A program made the position numbers and the translations under genes. A DNA stretch of 64,000 nucleotides from Streptomyces durmitorensis (GTDB lineage: Bacteria; Actinomycetota; Actinomycetes; Streptomycetales; Streptomycetaceae), in the NCBI RefSeq assembly GCF_023498005.1, contig NZ_CP097289.1:8060001-8124000 (forward strand), in the 5' to 3' direction. Below are positions 25,705-33,799 of the stretch, piece after piece (position 1 is the stretch's first letter; each line of letters opens with the position of its first letter). The notes beneath the pieces are model-generated. The model saw nothing but the letters and a program-made list of their open reading frames with translations. It was not told where the DNA came from and made no database searches.

Positions 25705-26288
25705 CGGTCGTCCCCCTTCCGCAACCCCGCCTCACCGGTGGCGCGGATCCGCTCCCAGGCGGCGGTCAGCGCGCCGAGGTCGTCCACCGCCTGCTCGGCG
25801 AGCAGGGCAGGGATCACCAAGGTGTCGCCGGTCATGGCCAGTTGGCCGTGCGCCGGCAGGAAGACCCGGCGTTCATGGCGGCCCATCGCCTCGGTGGTGG
25901 CGACCTCGAAGCCGACCACCCGGCCGCTGGTGCCGCCCTCGACCACCGCGTCGAGCACGGTGCCCAACTCGAGACCGGCATCGCTCAGCACCCGGGCGCC
26001 GCGCACCTGCCCGGTGTCGGCCTCGCCCCTGTCGACCACCGCGTCCCTGGCCTGCAGGACCTCGACGGCGGGGATCATCACCGCGTCAGGCCCCAGCGCG
26101 TGCACGCCGGACCAGGGCAGGCTCTGCTTGAGCGGACCGGAGAACAGCCCGCGGCCCGCCAGCGTGAAACCGGTGATCTGTCCGCCCGCCGCGTCGAAGA
26201 CGGTGTCCTTGACCTGGGCCACCGCCTCCCCGCCGAGCGTGACCACGGGCCGCTTGGTCAGCCCGGCGGCGAGCATCAGCGTGGTCAT
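25701..26288 (-). CDS. PRC-barrel domain protein (first of the pair)
   Basis: A 195-aa protein with a PRC-barrel at the N-terminus (LAAGLTKRPVVTLGGEAVAQ, VKDTVFDAAGGQITGFTLAG) and a second one after it (RVLSDAGLELGTVLDAVVEG). The C-terminus is helical. The ATG at 26288 follows GGGAGGAT and overlaps the stop of a 48-aa membrane protein gene upstream. With the next PRC gene it forms a translationally coupled set of three, divergent from a SigB-type sigma factor. Confidence 0.8.
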   Translation of the reverse strand: MTTLMLAAGLTKRPVVTLGGEAVAQVKDTVFDAAGGQITGFTLAGRGLFSGPLKQSLPWSGVHALGPDAVMIPAVEVLQARDAVVDRGEADTGQVRGARVLSDAGLELGTVLDAVVEGGTSGRVVGFEVATTEAMGRHERRVFLPAHGQLAMTGDTLVIPALLAEQAVDDLGALTAAWERIRATGEAGLRKGDDR

Positions 26289-26431
26289 CGGATCCTCCCG
26301 CGTCCCGCACGACGCCCTCGACGGACCACGATCGCGCCCCCGCCCCGGCGCCGGGCCTGCGTCCCCAAGGCCGCACCGGCCAGCAGGAGCAGTGCGACCA
26401 CCACGACGGTCAGCCACATCCACCAGATCAC
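26285..26431 (-). CDS. Small single-span membrane protein, 48 aa
   Basis: An open frame from GTG 26431 to TGA 26285 encodes 48 residues: a hydrophobic helix (MWLTVVVVALLLLAGAALG, from residue 5) followed by a very basic tail with about a dozen arginines. GGGAGG lies about 9 bases upstream, and the stop overlaps the ATG of the PRC gene (ATGA), which strongly supports translation. The topology would place the Arg tail in the cytosol. It may anchor or recruit the PRC proteins at the membrane. I recognise no family. Confidence 0.7.
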   Translation of the reverse strand: MIWWMWLTVVVVALLLLAGAALGTQARRRGGGAIVVRRGRRAGRGRIR

Positions 26432-26478
26432 AGCCGTCCACCTCCCGTGTCATCCCGCGCTCGAACCGAGTTCCCCGG

Positions 26479-26514
26479 AAGCGGCTTCTTATCCGCAAGT
26501 AGCTTCTTATACGG
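26479..26514. promoter_or_regulatory. 18-bp direct repeats between PRC operon and sigma gene
   Basis: AAGCGGCTTCTTATCCGC (26479-26496) is followed directly by AAGTAGCTTCTTATACGG (26497-26514), with 14 of 18 bases identical. The repeats lie about 50 bp upstream of the small membrane protein gene and 100 bp upstream of the sigma gene. They are a likely protein binding site; AT content is higher than in the surroundings. Confidence 0.55.
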
Positions 26515-26529
26515 AGAGTCAAGTCACAG

Positions 26530-26554
26530 GTATGTAACGGGAGATGGCGGGTAA
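26530..26554 (+). promoter_or_regulatory. Candidate SigB-type promoter of the sigma factor gene
   Basis: GTAT, 15 bp, then GGGTAA, close to the Streptomyces SigB-class consensus (GNNT, 14-16 bp, GGGTAY). It lies about 55 bp upstream of the sigma start and would allow autoregulation. The last base of the -10 deviates. Confidence 0.45.
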
Positions 26555-26610
26555 GAGCCCGTGCACGGCGCGCTCTCACCCCGAGGGCGCCATGTGTTCC
26601 GGGAGTGACG

Positions 26611-27504
26611 ATGGTGGCCCCGACGCCCAGCAGCCCAGCACCCACGGTGGCGTTCGCCGAGCGACATACCGCCGGCCCCGACGTCGCCGCAGCCGAGCCG
26701 ACGGCCACCGAGCACCCCCTGCCCCTGGGCGGCGGGCAGCGCACGGCCGATCTGCGGGCCCTGTCCAAGACGCTCTTCACCCGCCTGGACGCGCTGGAGG
26801 AAGGCACTCCCGAGCACTCCTACGTACGCAACTCGCTGGTGGAGCTGAACCTCAACCTCGTGCGGTACGCCGCGCACCGGATGCGCCCGCGCGACGAGTC
26901 GTACGAAGACGTCGTCCAGGTCGGCACGATCGGTCTGATCAAGGCGATCAACCGCTTCGACCTGCAGCGGGGCGTGGAGTTCCCGACCTTCGCGCTGCCG
27001 ACCATCATGGGCGAGATCAAGCGCTTCTTCCGCGACACCACCTGGGCCGTGCGCGTTCCCCGCAGGCTCCAGGAACTCCGCCTCGACCTGGTCAAGGCCA
27101 CCACCGATCTCGAGCAGACCAACGGGCACGCCCCGACCACGGCCGAACTCGCCGAGCACCTCGACCTGGACGAGGCCGAGATCAGCGAGGGCCTCACCGC
27201 GGCCAACGGCTACACCACGGCCTCCCTGGACTTTCCGGCCGACGGGGTCGACTCCGACGACACGCTGGCCGACCACGTGGGCTACCGCGATCCCGAGCTG
27301 GACAAGGTCGAGGACCTGCACACCCTGAAGCCGCTCATCGCCGCCCTCCCGGAACGCGAGCGCAGGATCCTCGCGATGCGTTTCGCCGCCGACATGACGC
27401 AGAGCGAGATCGGCGCGGAGCTCGGCATCTCCCAGATGCACGTCTCGCGCATCCTCACCAGGATCCTCGGGCGGCTGCGGGCCAAGCTCCTCGACAAGAG
27501 GTAG
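26611..27504 (+). CDS. RNA polymerase sigma factor, SigB/SigF/SigG subfamily (first copy)
   Basis: A 297-aa group 3 sigma-70 factor. Region 2 reads SLVELNLNLVRYAAHRMRPR and EDVVQVGTIGLIKAINRFDL. Region 3 contains RRLQELRLDLVKATTDLEQT, and region 4 reads LPERERRILAMRFAADMTQS with MHVSRILTRILGRLRAKLL. Such factors direct stress and differentiation genes in Streptomyces and are held by anti-sigma kinases. ATG 26611 is preferred over GTG 26605 because GGGAG lies 5 bases upstream of it. A STAS antagonist gene follows 103 bp downstream. The stop codon lies in a 14-bp duplicate. Confidence 0.93.
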   Translation: MVAPTPSSPAPTVAFAERHTAGPDVAAAEPTATEHPLPLGGGQRTADLRALSKTLFTRLDALEEGTPEHSYVRNSLVELNLNLVRYAAHRMRPRDESYEDVVQVGTIGLIKAINRFDLQRGVEFPTFALPTIMGEIKRFFRDTTWAVRVPRRLQELRLDLVKATTDLEQTNGHAPTTAELAEHLDLDEAEISEGLTAANGYTTASLDFPADGVDSDDTLADHVGYRDPELDKVEDLHTLKPLIAALPERERRILAMRFAADMTQSEIGAELGISQMHVSRILTRILGRLRAKLLDKR

Positions 27505-27523
27505 TAGCGAAGAGGTAGTAGCG
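27496..27523. repeat. 14-bp perfect tandem duplication spanning a stop codon
   Basis: AAGAGGTAGTAGCG occurs at 27496-27509 and again at 27510-27523. The first copy holds the stop codon (TAG, 27502-27504) of the sigma factor gene, with a second in-frame TAG next to it. Confidence 0.95.
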
Positions 27524-27607
27524 CCACGCGGAAACCCGCGAGCCCCGCCGGGCTGTTTCGGGAGAGGCCACTGGGTTGATCTCGGTACGATGGCTCATGG
27601 GGGTGCG

Positions 27608-28003
27608 ATGTCCACTGAGACCCATCGCCTGACCATCACCGAGCTCGCGAGTTGCTCCGACTCCGCGGTGCTGCGGGTCAGCGGCGAGCTCGACCAGTCC
27701 TGCGAGGAGTACTTTCTGCGTACCCTCGGCGCTTCCGTCGAGGCCGGCCACCTGCACCTGGTCCTCGACGTGACGGCGCTGATGTTCTGCGACTCGCGCG
27801 GGCTCAACTGCCTGCTCGCCGTGCGCTGGCTGCTCGCCCGCCGCGAGGGAAGACTGCTGCTCGCGGGTGCGGGCCGGCGTCTTTCGGAAATGCTGACGCT
27901 GACCGGCAGCACGGAACTGCTCCCCGCCCACCGCACGGTCGGCCAGGCCCTGCTGACCCTGCCCGAAGACCAGCGTCCCCAGTGGCCGCCGAGGGAGCCG
28001 TAG
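27608..28003 (+). CDS. STAS-domain anti-sigma factor antagonist
   Basis: A 131-aa RsbV/SpoIIAA-like protein. SCSDSAVLRVSGELDQSCEE and LVLDVTALMFCDSRGLNCLL mark the STAS fold, and the phosphorylatable serine is S63 in CDSRG. Unphosphorylated antagonists bind anti-sigma kinases and free the sigma factor. ATG 27608 is preferred over one at 27590 because a G-rich site precedes it. It lies downstream of the sigma gene and may act on that factor's anti-sigma partner, which is not adjacent here. Confidence 0.9.
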   Translation: MSTETHRLTITELASCSDSAVLRVSGELDQSCEEYFLRTLGASVEAGHLHLVLDVTALMFCDSRGLNCLLAVRWLLARREGRLLLAGAGRRLSEMLTLTGSTELLPAHRTVGQALLTLPEDQRPQWPPREP

Positions 28004-28033
28004 CCCCCTCGGCAGTCCGCGGCGGGCGGGCCC

Positions 28034-30409
28034 TCACTCCGTGCGCAGAGCCGTGGCCGTGCGGGCCCTGGCCGCCAAGGTCGCGGGGAGCAGCGCGCCC
28101 AGGAGCGCGATGACCACCCCGGCGAGACCCAGCAGGACCAGGTGCGACGTCGCGTACACGTCGAGGACCGACGGAGGCAGAGCGGTGCCCGCGGCGCGCC
28201 CCATCACCGGCAGCACGAAGCCGTGCAGCGCGAACCCGGCGGGCACGCCCACAAGACCGCCGACCACGCCGATCCCCGCCACCGAGGCCAGTACGAGACT
28301 CACGGTCTGCCGAGGTGACATGCCGATCGCCTTGCAGACGCCGAGGTCGTGGACGCGCTCCCGGGTGTCGAGGACGACGGAGTTGAGCACGCCGAGGCCC
28401 GCCACGGACACCAGCATCAAGGTGAGCAGCACCGCCATCGTGTTCAGGAGGAGGATCGTGCCCTCCTGCTCCGACGGGGAATTGGCCACGGCGTCGCCGC
28501 CCAGCGGTTCGAGCGTCGCGGAGAGCTTCTCGGCGTACGCGGCGGGGGAGACGCCCGTCTCCACCTCGACGAGGAACGTCTGGGGCTCGACCGCGGGGAA
28601 GTCCGCGAGGCCCGCGTGGAGGTGCAGACCGTCGTCCGAGGTGTCGAAGGCCTCGCCGACGATCCGCAGGGTCCGGCTCTCCTTCCGGAGGGCCACCCGC
28701 ACGGTGTCACCGATCTCGGTCCCGGTCCTCTCCAGGAAACGCGTGGACACCACGAGCTGCCCCGCACCGCTGATCCAGTGGCCGGCGATCATCTCGTACC
28801 CGCCCGATCCCATGTCACCCTGGTAGAGGCTGGCCCGGACCGGTCCCGAGATCCCGCCCACGGTGGCCTCGGTCTCCGTCAGGCCGTAGTACGAGGCGGT
28901 GCCCGCCTGCGCCTCGACGGCGGCGCGCACCTTCGCCGGGTCGGCGGCCGGGGGAGCCGATCCGGCCTCCGAGGAGCGGGGTTTGGCGGGGCCCTGGGGC
29001 GGCCCGCCCCCGCTGAACACGGTGACGGCGGCGCGCTCCTCGGGGTCCGACGCGGTACCGACCGCGTTGAGCGACGCCGTGAGACCCACCGCGAAGGTCG
29101 CCGCGACCGTGCCGAAGGCCACCGCGAGCAGCATCGCGAGCGTACGGACCGGGTGCGCGAAGGGGCTGGCGAGACCGTAGGTCACCGCCCGCGGCAGCGG
29201 CAGCCGCCCCGCCGCCCGGTGTGCCCACTGGCCGCGCCCCGTGCGCGGCGCCCGGCCCACCGCGATGGCCTCCACCGTGCGCAGCCGCCCGGCCCGCAGC
29301 GCGGGCACGAGCGCCGCGACGCCGACGACGAGCAGCGCCGCGGCCGGCACCACGACGTCCACCCACCAGGCCACCGAGAGCGACGCCGTGCCGTACACCT
29401 CCTCGGTGTCGTCCAGGAGCGGGACGGCCAGCAGGTTTCCGAGCACGACCCCAAGGGCGATGCCGACGCCCGCCGGGATCAGGGCCTGGGCCACATAGGC
29501 GCGCACGACCTCGCGCGGTGTGAAGCCGATGGCCTTGAGGATGCCGATCCTGCGCAGGCTCGTGCCGACCGCGCCGCTGACCACACTGCCGACGATGATC
29601 ACGGACATCGCGATGCCGAGCACACCGAACGCGATCAGGAACGGAATGGTCGGCGCCGCGCCCTGATCGGCGGCGCGCTTGGTGTCCAGATAGGACTGGG
29701 TGCCGAGCAGCGCCCCGGACTGCACCGCGGCGGCGATCTCCTTCCGTCCTTGGGTGATCTGTGCGTTCGTGTCCGCCGAGTCGAGGCGGTAGAGCATCTG
29801 GCTCGTGACAGGACTGTCCTTGGACGCCAGCGCCCTGACCTGTGCGGGCGTCGCCCAGGCGCCCGCGGTCTTGCTGACCGAGACCGCGAGGCCGACGACC
29901 TTGAGGGTCCTGCCGTCGGCGGTGTCCGACGTCTTCAGGGTGGAGCCGGGCTCGAAGGCGGGTCCGGCGAAGGACTCGTCAAGGACTATCTCGCCCGGTT
30001 TCGTCGCCCAGCGGCCGGACTTGAGGTCCAGGTCGTCCACGGCGCCCGTCGGTTCGGAGCGCCCCGCCAGTGTCGTGGCCGGCAGGTGACCGCCGTCCGG
30101 GGCCACCGGGTGGATCGTCGTGAGCGGGTAAGGGCCACCGCTCGCGGTGACGCCGTCAAGGCGCCCGGTGGCCTCGATCCGTGCCGTGCTCGTCCTCGCC
30201 GGATCGAACTGGGCGGTGAGGTGCGCGCCGTGCTGCTGCGCGAAGGCGTGGTCGAAGGGGGCGTTCGCGGCGACCATGAGGGACCCGGCGACCACGGCCG
30301 AGGCCACGGCCATCATCGTGGCCACGGCGATCACCAGGGTCTGCACCCGGCGCCGCCCCACCCCGGAGCGTACGACGCGGCCGAGCGCGCCGCTGCCGAA
30401 GCCGCTCAC
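28034..30409 (-). CDS. ABC transporter permease with two FtsX domains
   Basis: A 791-aa permease with two FtsX/MacB-type halves. It begins with a helix near residue 25 and a large extracytoplasmic domain. Then come three helices (FLIAFGVLGIAMSVIIVGSV and following), a second extracytoplasmic domain from about residue 430, and the final helices (LLNTMAVLLTLMLVSVAGLG and on). RIGILKAIGFTPREVVRAYV and DLGVCKAIGMSPRQTVSLVL are the twin coupling motifs. It overlaps the ATPase gene by 4 bp (GTGA). Such pairs export lipids, peptides or antibiotics, or sense envelope stress together with a two-component system, as found divergently here. Confidence 0.92.
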   Translation of the reverse strand: MSGFGSGALGRVVRSGVGRRRVQTLVIAVATMMAVASAVVAGSLMVAANAPFDHAFAQQHGAHLTAQFDPARTSTARIEATGRLDGVTASGGPYPLTTIHPVAPDGGHLPATTLAGRSEPTGAVDDLDLKSGRWATKPGEIVLDESFAGPAFEPGSTLKTSDTADGRTLKVVGLAVSVSKTAGAWATPAQVRALASKDSPVTSQMLYRLDSADTNAQITQGRKEIAAAVQSGALLGTQSYLDTKRAADQGAAPTIPFLIAFGVLGIAMSVIIVGSVVSGAVGTSLRRIGILKAIGFTPREVVRAYVAQALIPAGVGIALGVVLGNLLAVPLLDDTEEVYGTASLSVAWWVDVVVPAAALLVVGVAALVPALRAGRLRTVEAIAVGRAPRTGRGQWAHRAAGRLPLPRAVTYGLASPFAHPVRTLAMLLAVAFGTVAATFAVGLTASLNAVGTASDPEERAAVTVFSGGGPPQGPAKPRSSEAGSAPPAADPAKVRAAVEAQAGTASYYGLTETEATVGGISGPVRASLYQGDMGSGGYEMIAGHWISGAGQLVVSTRFLERTGTEIGDTVRVALRKESRTLRIVGEAFDTSDDGLHLHAGLADFPAVEPQTFLVEVETGVSPAAYAEKLSATLEPLGGDAVANSPSEQEGTILLLNTMAVLLTLMLVSVAGLGVLNSVVLDTRERVHDLGVCKAIGMSPRQTVSLVLASVAGIGVVGGLVGVPAGFALHGFVLPVMGRAAGTALPPSVLDVYATSHLVLLGLAGVVIALLGALLPATLAARARTATALRTE

Positions 30410-31098
30410 CGCACGGCCTGCGCATGCGTGTCGAGGGCGAGATGGCCGTCGACCAGGTGAATCGTGCGGCTCGCGCAGGCCTGCGCGAGCGCCAGGTCGT
30501 GGGTGACGAGGACGATCGTCTGCCCGCCGCGGTGCAGATCCACGAGCAACTCCCGGACGTCGTGGCCCGACGCGGTGTCGAGCGCACCGGTCGGCTCGTC
30601 GGCGAGGAGCAGCGCGGGGCGGTTGACCAGCGCCCGCGCGACCGCGACGCGCTGGCGCTCGCCGCCGGAGAGACGGCCCGGGTAGGCGCGGGCGTGCTTC
30701 TGGATGCCGAGGATCTCCATGAGCTCGACGGTGCGGGCCGCCGCCTTCTTCCGTGCCGTTCCGGTCAGTTGGGCGGGGAGCTGGATGTTGTCGGCGACGG
30801 TGAGGTCGTCGAGCAGGTTGAAGAACTGGAAGACCATGCCGACCTGTTCGCGGCGGAAGCGGGCGAGCGCGTGCTCGCTCAGCCGGTCGATGCGCCGCCC
30901 CGCCACCGTGACCGTGCCGTCCGTCGGCTTGTCCAGCCCTGCGACGAGATTCAGTAGCGTGGACTTGCCGCTGCCGGAGGGGCCGGTCACCGCCAGCGCC
31001 TCGCCCTGGGCGACGCCGAGGTCGAGCGGGCCGAGCGCGGGCGCGCCCGCGCTGTCGTAGCGCTTGGCCACGGCCTTCAGTTCGATCACGTGAGTCAT
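30406..31098 (-). CDS. ABC transporter ATP-binding protein (MacB/LolD type)
   Basis: A 230-aa ATPase. Walker A is TGPSGSGKSTLLN, the Q-loop region VGMVFQFFNLLDDLTVADN, the signature LSGGERQRVAVARALVNRP, Walker B ALLLADEPTGALD and the switch histidine LVTHD. The FFNLLDDLT sequence is typical of MacB-type exporters. The ATG at 31098 starts the operon; the two-domain permease follows with a 4-bp overlap. It is divergent from the histidine kinase gene, with an inverted repeat between. Confidence 0.95.
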   Translation of the reverse strand: MTHVIELKAVAKRYDSAGAPALGPLDLGVAQGEALAVTGPSGSGKSTLLNLVAGLDKPTDGTVTVAGRRIDRLSEHALARFRREQVGMVFQFFNLLDDLTVADNIQLPAQLTGTARKKAAARTVELMEILGIQKHARAYPGRLSGGERQRVAVARALVNRPALLLADEPTGALDTASGHDVRELLVDLHRGGQTIVLVTHDLALAQACASRTIHLVDGHLALDTHAQAVR

Positions 31099-31211
31099 GG
31101 CAGGTGTCCGTCCTTGCGGTCGATGGCTCATGCGGTGCCGGCTCAGCGAACGTAGGAGCGGGCGCCGCTCGGGCGCGTCGGCCGCGGCACCGACATGCGG
31201 TGCTCCCCGCG

Positions 31212-31234
31212 GATGACCCCGCCGCGGGGTCATC
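31212..31234. promoter_or_regulatory. Inverted repeat between the ABC exporter and histidine kinase genes
   Basis: GATGACCCCG-CCG-CGGGGTCATC is a perfect palindrome of 10-bp arms with a 3-bp centre, located in the 217-bp divergent control region. It is a good candidate for the binding site of the linked NarL-type response regulator. Confidence 0.6.
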
Positions 31235-31315
31235 ACAGCGACGTACTCCCGTGGTACGGCAGTCCGGCCGCGCAGGCTGATGCGGTCCGGCGGGGGCGGG
31301 TCGCACAATGAGCCG

Positions 31316-32650
31316 GTGGAGACGGGAGAGCGGCGCGGACGGTGTCAGCAACTGCGGGACGCGTTCCGGCCGGAGGCGAGGCCCGCCCCGCTGTCGCGCC
31401 GGGCGGTATGGATCGATGTGGCCCTCGCGGTCCTGCTGACCGTCGTCGCCCTGATCGTGGCGGCGCGCTACCCCGACAGCGGGCCGGTCACGATCGGGCA
31501 GGACATCTCGTCCGCGGCATCGGATCCGCCCCCGGAGCCGGGGGAGCCGCCTCCGATGCCCGAACCGCCGCCTCCGGGGCCCGGGATACCGGACCACGAG
31601 ACCTATGCCGCGCCCTGGCCGCTCGTCGCCCTCTCGGCGCTTCCGCTGGCATACCGGCGCCGGTATCCGCTGGCCGCGTTCGCGGCGGTGCTGGGCCTCG
31701 CGCTGGCCGTCGGCGAGGACAGGACCTCCTGGATCAACGTGCTGACCTGCGTCATCGGCGCCTACAGCGCGGTCACGTACAGCCGCCACCGGATGTGGGC
31801 GCTGGTCGTGCTGCTCGTCGCCGCCATCCTGGCGGGCATCGGCTTCCGGGACACGGAGCCCGTCCTGCCGGGCTGGTCGAGCCCGGCGGTCGTGCTCCTG
31901 GTGGCGGGGGTGCTGGCCGGCCTGGTCCGGCTCTGGCAGCGGCAGTTGACGGCGAGCAAGGACCGGTACGCACAGCTTCAGCGGGCGCAGGCGGAGGCCA
32001 TGCGCCGGGCGGTGGACGAGGAGAGATCCCGCATCGCTGCCGAGCTGCACGACGTGGTGACCCACAATGTGAGCGTGATGGTGATCCAGGCGGGCGCGGC
32101 ACGCAAGGTGATGGACGCGGCACCGGAACGGTCGAAGCAGGCGCTCCTGGCGGTCGAGGCCGGTGGCAGGGCCGCGATGGCCGAACTGCGGCACGTGATG
32201 GGCCTGTTGGCGGCCCCGGACACCGGCAGGCCCGACAGCCCTGCGGACGGCCTCGAACCACAGCCTGGCCTAGGTCAGCTCGACGCCCTGATCGAACGGG
32301 TCCGTGCCGCGGGGACGCCGGTCGGCGTCACGGTGGGCCTGCCGCAGGACCCGCTGTCACCCGGCGTGGACCTCGCGGCGTACCGCGTCGTCCAGGAGGC
32401 GCTGACCAACACGATCAAGCACGCGCCCGGCGCCGAGGCGTCCGTCACCATCGGCTGCGCCGACGGCCGCCTGGAGATCGAGGTCGTCGACACCGGCGGC
32501 GTGCGCGACGCCCCGCCGGCGGACGGCAACGGCCGCGGTCTCATCGGCCTGCGCGAGCGCCTGGCGGTCTACGGCGGCGAACTCACCGCAGGACCGACCC
32601 TCACGGGCGGCTACCGCATCAAGGCCCTCATACCCTGGCGCACCGCATGA
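31316..32650 (+). CDS. Two-component sensor histidine kinase (NarL-type partner)
   Basis: A 444-aa membrane kinase. It has one helix near residues 30-45, an extracytoplasmic loop with a proline-rich stretch (PPPEPGEPPPMPEPPPPGPG), then about four more helices. The HisKA_3 domain carries the phospho-acceptor His245 in AAELHDVVTHNVSVMV, and the ATPase domain contains QEALTNTIKHAPG and GRGLIGLRERL. The start is uncertain: GTG 31316 or ATG 31280, neither with a strong ribosome binding site. The response regulator overlaps by 4 bp. It probably senses envelope stress and controls the divergent exporter. Confidence 0.9.
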   Translation: METGERRGRCQQLRDAFRPEARPAPLSRRAVWIDVALAVLLTVVALIVAARYPDSGPVTIGQDISSAASDPPPEPGEPPPMPEPPPPGPGIPDHETYAAPWPLVALSALPLAYRRRYPLAAFAAVLGLALAVGEDRTSWINVLTCVIGAYSAVTYSRHRMWALVVLLVAAILAGIGFRDTEPVLPGWSSPAVVLLVAGVLAGLVRLWQRQLTASKDRYAQLQRAQAEAMRRAVDEERSRIAAELHDVVTHNVSVMVIQAGAARKVMDAAPERSKQALLAVEAGGRAAMAELRHVMGLLAAPDTGRPDSPADGLEPQPGLGQLDALIERVRAAGTPVGVTVGLPQDPLSPGVDLAAYRVVQEALTNTIKHAPGAEASVTIGCADGRLEIEVVDTGGVRDAPPADGNGRGLIGLRERLAVYGGELTAGPTLTGGYRIKALIPWRTA

Positions 32651-33336
32651 GCCGGTCCCCGCTGCGCATCGTCATCGCCGACGATCAGGCCCTCGTGCGC
32701 ACCGGTTTCGGGATGATCCTTGCCGCCGACGGCATCGAGGTGACGGCCGAGGCGGCGGACGGGGCCGAGGCGGTCGCCGCCGTCCGGCGCACCCGGCCCG
32801 ACGTCGTCCTCATGGACATCCGCATGCCGCAGATGGACGGCATCGAGGCCACCCGGCGGATCCTGGGCGGCGAGGGCCCGCACACGACGCGGGTCATCAT
32901 CCTCACCACGTACGACCTGGACCACTACGTCTACGCGGCGCTCACCGCGGGTGCCAGCGGCTTCCTGCTCAAGGACGTCACCCCCGAGCACCTGGTGGCC
33001 GCCGTACGCCTGGTGCAGTCCGGCGACGCCCTGCTCGCGCCCGCGATCACCCGCCGCCTCATCGAACGCTTCGCCCGCCAGGAGGAGGGCGAAGCGGCGC
33101 CCCTCCACCGTGACCTGTCCGGCCTGACGCCCCGCGAGCTGGAGGTGCTCCGGCTGCTCGCGACGGGCCTGAGCAACGCCGAGCTCGCCGACCGCCTGTT
33201 CCTCAGCCCCACCACGGTCAAGACGCACATAGGCCGCATCCTGTCCAAACTGGACCTCCGGGACCGCGTCCAGGCCGTGGTGCTCGCCTACGAGACGGGA
33301 CTGATCTCGCCGGGAGGCCGGGGCGAGGGTGCCTGA
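32647..33336 (+). CDS. NarL/LuxR-family response regulator
   Basis: A 229-aa regulator. The receiver domain has the acidic pair ADD at residues 11-13, the phosphorylation site D57 in VLMDIRMPQMDG, and a conserved Lys in GFLLKDVTPE. The C-terminal LuxR helix-turn-helix contains LTPRELEVLRLLATGLSNAE and SPTTVKTHIGRILSKLDLRD. Its ATG overlaps the kinase stop (ATGA). Its likely target is the palindrome at 31212 in the divergent exporter promoter. Confidence 0.95.
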   Translation: MSRSPLRIVIADDQALVRTGFGMILAADGIEVTAEAADGAEAVAAVRRTRPDVVLMDIRMPQMDGIEATRRILGGEGPHTTRVIILTTYDLDHYVYAALTAGASGFLLKDVTPEHLVAAVRLVQSGDALLAPAITRRLIERFARQEEGEAAPLHRDLSGLTPRELEVLRLLATGLSNAELADRLFLSPTTVKTHIGRILSKLDLRDRVQAVVLAYETGLISPGGRGEGA

Positions 33337-33369
33337 CCTCGCCGCCATCTCACACCGTTCCCCAGGGGC

Positions 33370-33516
33370 TCAGCGGCGCCCTCGGAACTTGCCGAGCATC
33401 CGCTTGGCCTGGGCGCGCTTCTTGGGGTCGGCCGATGCCTGACGGGCCTGGTGGATCGCCCGCTGCCCCTGAGGGCTTCGGATGAACTGCTTGATGCGGT
33501 TGATGACTCCGGCCAT
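33370..33516 (-). CDS. Small basic protein, 48 aa, unknown function
   Basis: An open frame from ATG 33516 to TGA 33370 encodes 48 residues starting MAGVINRIKQFIRSPQGQ and ending in a strongly basic tail (KKRAQAKRMLGKFRGRR). GAGGAGTCGAC lies directly before the ATG, a strong ribosome binding site. The composition (about 13 Arg/Lys, no Cys, no hydrophobic helix) suggests nucleic-acid or ribosome binding. I have the impression this is widespread in Streptomyces, but I cannot verify that here. Confidence 0.7.
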   Translation of the reverse strand: MAGVINRIKQFIRSPQGQRAIHQARQASADPKKRAQAKRMLGKFRGRR

Positions 33517-33799
33517 GTCGACTCCTCAGTCGTGAGAACTGACAGCCTACGACGGGGTGTTCGCGCGGTACCCCGGCGTGCCGCCGGTGCGGAGAGCGGC
33601 GGCGACGGGAATGGTCCGATGGCCCTCCTGTGGCTCGGTGTGACGGCGTGAGAGTGGGCCAATGGCCCAGTGAAACTGGTGTCGGTTGAGCCAGTAGGGC
33701 CCTGGATGGTGTGATGTGTCTGTCGATGGCGCTGCGGATCCCCGCGGCGCCTTTTCCATGTGGGCAGGTCGAGCTGGACGCGAAAGGGGCGGGGAAGCC

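Noticed and set aside
28349..30460. Long plus-strand frame opposite the ABC permease
   Set aside because: Composition artefact; the minus strand carries two FtsX domains with coupling motifs.
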